Assembly: GCF_900659635.1 (NCBI RefSeq)
Contig: NZ_CAACVB010000032.1
Location: 1 to 51,123, forward strand
Direction: 5' to 3'
Source: Actinomadura roseirufa
GTDB lineage: Bacteria; Actinomycetota; Actinomycetes; Streptosporangiales; Streptosporangiaceae
DNA: 51,123 bases
Positions 49,093-51,123 of the stretch are shown in pieces. Positions within the stretch are counted from its first letter, which is position 1, and each line of letters starts with the position of its first letter. The notes below the pieces were generated by a model that was given only the letters and a program-made list of their open reading frames with translations, was not told where the DNA came from and did not search any database. The position numbers and the translations under genes are program-made.

Positions 49093-49578
49093 ATGACCGC
49101 ACACTTGAGCGACAGTGACCGACAGGCGCTGCGGCTGGCCCAGGATCTCCGTGAGGAGATGCGGGCGGCGCTTCCGCCGCAGGCCGCCGCCCCCTCGGTC
49201 TCTCCCTTCGTCGACCCGGCGGGGACGCCCAGCGTCCTGCTCCGGATGGACGCCGGCACCGCCCGCGCGCTGATGGCCGTCCTGGCCGAGCGGCGCCTGG
49301 AGCGGACCGGCGCGCCACCCACCGAGCAGCGCAGGGCGGACGGATCCCACGTGCCGCCGCCGGCGCAACCCCCGCCCATGGCGCAGGCCGCCGTGCCGGC
49401 GCGGGGCCCCATGGCGGTCGCGGGCTCCCCCTTCGGGGAACCCCCGTACGTGGAGACTCCGTATGGGGAGACCCCGTACGGAGAGGCGCCGTTCATCGAG
49501 CCGCCCCCCGGCGCGCCGATGTTCCCGGGCGGAACCGGCCCGGTACCGCTGGTGCCCTCGGTCTACCCGACGCACTGA
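49093..49578 (+). CDS. Proline-rich protein with short repeats, unknown
   Basis: 161 residues from the ATG at 49093 with GGAG eight bases upstream; earlier in-frame starts would place the TGCA array inside the gene. An N-terminal helical part (LSDSDRQALRLAQDLREEM) and RMDAGTARALMAVLAER are followed by a Pro/Ala-rich tail with repeats of ETPYGETPYGEAPF. The tail would be extended and could be a binding region or surface linker. No signal peptide or membrane segment. Function unknown. Confidence 0.7.
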   Translation: MTAHLSDSDRQALRLAQDLREEMRAALPPQAAAPSVSPFVDPAGTPSVLLRMDAGTARALMAVLAERRLERTGAPPTEQRRADGSHVPPPAQPPPMAQAAVPARGPMAVAGSPFGEPPYVETPYGETPYGEAPFIEPPPGAPMFPGGTGPVPLVPSVYPTH

Positions 49579-49810
49579 TCGCGCGCCGTCCGGCGGCCCT
49601 GGGATCTCTCGACCCGGGGCCGGACACCGGCCGGGCGAACACCGCCTCGGCGATACCGCCCACCGGGACTCCGTGGTCCAGCGCGGTCCGCGCCTCCAGC
49701 GGCCGGTGCCCTTCTGCTCGGGCCTGGTCCAGGACGACGTCCACGAACGGCGCGCCGGTCTCGGCGCCCGTGTGCATGAGGACCTCGGACGGTGACCCCG
49801 AGGCCGTCAC
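49493..49810 (-). CDS. Doubtful small CDS, partly antisense to the proline-rich gene
   Basis: A GTG at 49810 opens a 105-codon frame on the minus strand. Its first 65 residues look like real protein (SPSEVLMHTGAETGAPFVDV, then DQARAEGHRPLEARTALDHG), while the last 40 are Arg/Pro-rich and overlap the proline-rich gene antisense. No ribosome-binding site. It could be the remnant of a decayed gene in the 49579-49866 gap. Confidence 0.3.
   Translation of the reverse strand: MTASGSPSEVLMHTGAETGAPFVDVVLDQARAEGHRPLEARTALDHGVPVGGIAEAVFARPVSGPGSRDPRAAGRRAISASGRPRAPAVPGRFRPGTSARRGAAR
49618..49632. terminator. GGCCGG-ACA-CCGGCC hairpin
   Basis: A perfect 6-bp stem 40 bp past the proline-rich gene, in the gap before the convergent TIGR03943 gene. 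No T tract. Confidence 0.4.
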
Positions 49811-49866
49811 GCGTGGTGTGATCGGCCGGCCCTGAGCGGCCCCGCCCCTCGCGTCTGAGTCGGGAG

Positions 49867-50619
49867 CTACTCGTACGGGTTGCGCGGCTTGGCGATCCGC
49901 CGTACCGCCGTGCCGTGGAGCTCTTGGACGCCCGTCTCCACCCGGCCCGAGGCCGGTGGCGCCCAGACGCCGTCGACCTGGACCCAAGCGTCGGCGGGCG
50001 GCCGGGGCAGCTCCCGGACGATCACCGGGAACGGGATCGCGTCACCCGCGCAGCAGGCCATCTTGAGGCGCGTCACCTGCCAGCCGCCGCCCTTGCGAGG
50101 GGTCACGAAGCCGGTGAGGCGAACGGGGACGCCCGTCAGTGAGGCCGGGTCGCCCGTCTGGGCCTGGTAGGAACGCCCGATGAACTCGCCCATGGTCATC
50201 GAGACCGGCCCTCCCGTGCGGGGGAGGGCGCCGAAGCCCTGAGCGGGCGGCGCGGGCGGCGGCGCGGGCCGCCCGGTGTCGCGGGCGGCGGTGAAGGAGC
50301 CGAGCGCGGGCGGCGCGACGACGAAGATCGCGGCCACCGGCAGGCACAGCAGCCAGGCGACCCGCGGGCCGCGCGCGTGGTCGTGCCCGTGCCCGTCATC
50401 GGCGCCGCCGTCACCGGCTCCGGGCGTGCTCCCCGGGCGGTCCCGCCATTCGCGGCGCAGGCCGGCGGCGCCGAGCAGCACGAGGACGCCGCCCGCGGGG
50501 ACCAGCAGGTGGCGGAACCCCGGCTTGACGTAGTTGACGTACTCGCCGGAGCCCAGGGTGATCCAGAGCACGGCCGCGCCGATCAGGACGAGCAGCAGGT
50601 TCTGGGCGGACCGCGTCAC
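49867..50619 (-). CDS. TIGR03943-family membrane protein (permease partner)
   Basis: 250 residues from a GTG at 50619, overlapping the upstream permease stop (GTGA). N-terminal helices NLLLVLIGAAVLWITLGSGE, RHLLVPAGGVLVLLGAAGL and, after a His/Asp-rich loop (DGGADDGHGHDHARG), VAWLLCLPVAAIFVVAPPAL. The C-terminal soluble part has SMTMGEFIG, VRLTGFVTP and KMACCAGDAIPFPVIVREL, with the CC pair and a WVQVDGVW block typical of TIGR03943 (YcgQ-like) proteins that pair with YraQ-like permeases. The HGHDH loop may bind metal. Confidence 0.9.
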   Translation of the reverse strand: MTRSAQNLLLVLIGAAVLWITLGSGEYVNYVKPGFRHLLVPAGGVLVLLGAAGLRREWRDRPGSTPGAGDGGADDGHGHDHARGPRVAWLLCLPVAAIFVVAPPALGSFTAARDTGRPAPPPAPPAQGFGALPRTGGPVSMTMGEFIGRSYQAQTGDPASLTGVPVRLTGFVTPRKGGGWQVTRLKMACCAGDAIPFPVIVRELPRPPADAWVQVDGVWAPPASGRVETGVQELHGTAVRRIAKPRNPYE

Positions 50620-51123
50620 AGCAGGATCCCTCCGACGGCCGTGCTGACCGCGACCGCGAGGACGAAGGTCAGCGGGATGAACCGGACGGCGAAGCGGCGT
50701 CCGAAGAAGCCCGCCTGCAGGGCGATGAGCTTGAGGTCCACCATCGGCCCGACGACGAGGAACGCCAGCCGCGCGGTGGGGGAGAACGAGGTGAGGCTGG
50801 CCGCGACGAACGCGTCCGCCTCCGAGCAGATCGACATCAGCACGGCGAGGACGGCCAGCACCAGGACGGGCGCCCAGGGGACGCCGGCGACGCCGTCCAC
50901 CCACGCGGGGGGCACCGCGACGTTGATCGTGGCCGCGGCGAGCCCGCCCACCACGAGGAAGCCGCCCGCGTGCATGATGTCGTGCCGCATGGCCTGGCGG
51001 AAGGCGTCCCAGCGGGCGCCGTGCGCGGTGTGCGGCCGGGGCGGGACGCGGATCCACTCGCCCTTGCCGAACAGGGCCCACGTCCAGCCCGCGAGGACGG
51101 CGACCAGCAGGGAGGCCGCGAAC
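50616..51123 (-). CDS. YraQ/UPF0718-like permease, partial (N-terminus outside window)
   Basis: The gene runs off the right edge; the visible C-terminal 168 residues or so end at 50616. Hydrophobic segments include the entering SLLVAVLAGWTWALF, FLVVGGLAAATINVAV, APVLVLAVLAVLMSICSEAD, AFLVVGPMVDLKLIALQAGF and PLTFVLAVAVSTAVGGILL. The SICSEADAFVAAS and VGPMVDLK blocks are characteristic of the YraQ permease family. It is translationally coupled to the TIGR03943 gene. Proposed roles for the pair are metal- or small-molecule-related transport; the substrate is not established. Confidence 0.88.
   Translation of the reverse strand, partial: FAASLLVAVLAGWTWALFGKGEWIRVPPRPHTAHGARWDAFRQAMRHDIMHAGGFLVVGGLAAATINVAVPPAWVDGVAGVPWAPVLVLAVLAVLMSICSEADAFVAASLTSFSPTARLAFLVVGPMVDLKLIALQAGFFGRRFAVRFIPLTFVLAVAVSTAVGGILL

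Overview
The window is GC-rich DNA from a filamentous or soil actinomycete. The Thermomonosporaceae/Actinomadura group is my best guess, by gene content only. Supporting signs are strong G/C at third codon positions, many GTG/TTG starts, a DUF5753-type HTH regulator, F420-dependent oxidoreductases, a [3Fe-4S]-type P450 redox partner and a Bacillus/actinobacterial-type LexA box. I recognised no rRNA, tRNA, CRISPR array or intact prophage by eye.

Layout. 1-2.8 kb: the tail of a truncated NlpC/P60-like gene, a hotdog-fold protein, a zinc-finger-like protein and an orphan ABC ATPase. 2.8-7.7 kb: a tightly coupled minus-strand operon of four genes: an unknown protein, a PD-(D/E)XK nuclease with a Cas4/AddB-like cysteine set, a second unknown protein and an SF1 helicase. 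The nuclease and helicase look like the two halves of a Dna2-type enzyme on separate genes, and three CTGGAA boxes at exact 10-bp spacing precede the operon. 7.8-13.6 kb: a methyltransferase/VOC pair, a TetR/beta-hydroxyacid-dehydrogenase pair sharing a 16-bp operator, a phosphotransferase-fold protein lacking its catalytic Asp, a DUF5753 regulator and a PPOX flavoprotein with a long inverted repeat in its leader. 13.7-18.2 kb: an ABC-2 exporter (two permeases plus ATPase) divergent from a histidine kinase/NarL response regulator pair. 18.2-21.5 kb: an LLM-class oxidoreductase divergent from a TetR with a C-terminal zinc-ribbon-like tail, a DUF4291 protein and an alpha/beta hydrolase.

21.5-25.2 kb is accessory and partly decayed: an orphan DUF6504 gene behind a LexA box, a degraded short-chain dehydrogenase, a degraded IS5-family transposase, a protein with two MazG-like halves, and the first of two paralogous proteins of unknown function. 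25.3-32.6 kb: a P450, citrate synthase, a TenA-like protein, then a second P450 cotranscribed with a ferredoxin-ferredoxin-reductase fusion, and a membrane protein. 32.7-39.7 kb: a Ser/Thr kinase, an aldo/keto reductase, a possible DNA-binding protein, two long gene-poor stretches (one a GC minisatellite), a membrane protein and the second paralog. 39.8-51.1 kb: GNAT acetyltransferase, class II glutamine amidotransferase, a small HTH protein, a DUF2786 protein, an AlkZ-like winged-helix protein, LysR divergent from an MFS exporter with a frameshifted siderophore-interacting reductase, a proline-rich protein, and a YraQ-type permease/TIGR03943 pair running off the end.

The two signals I rate highest are the split Dna2-like nuclease/helicase operon, and a shared upstream element (a TTATCCACA-like box followed by a GAAT-N3-ATTC-like palindrome) about 60-70 bp before three genes: both members of the unknown paralogous family and the possible DNA-binding protein. 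A fourth, orphan copy lies at 43.7 kb.
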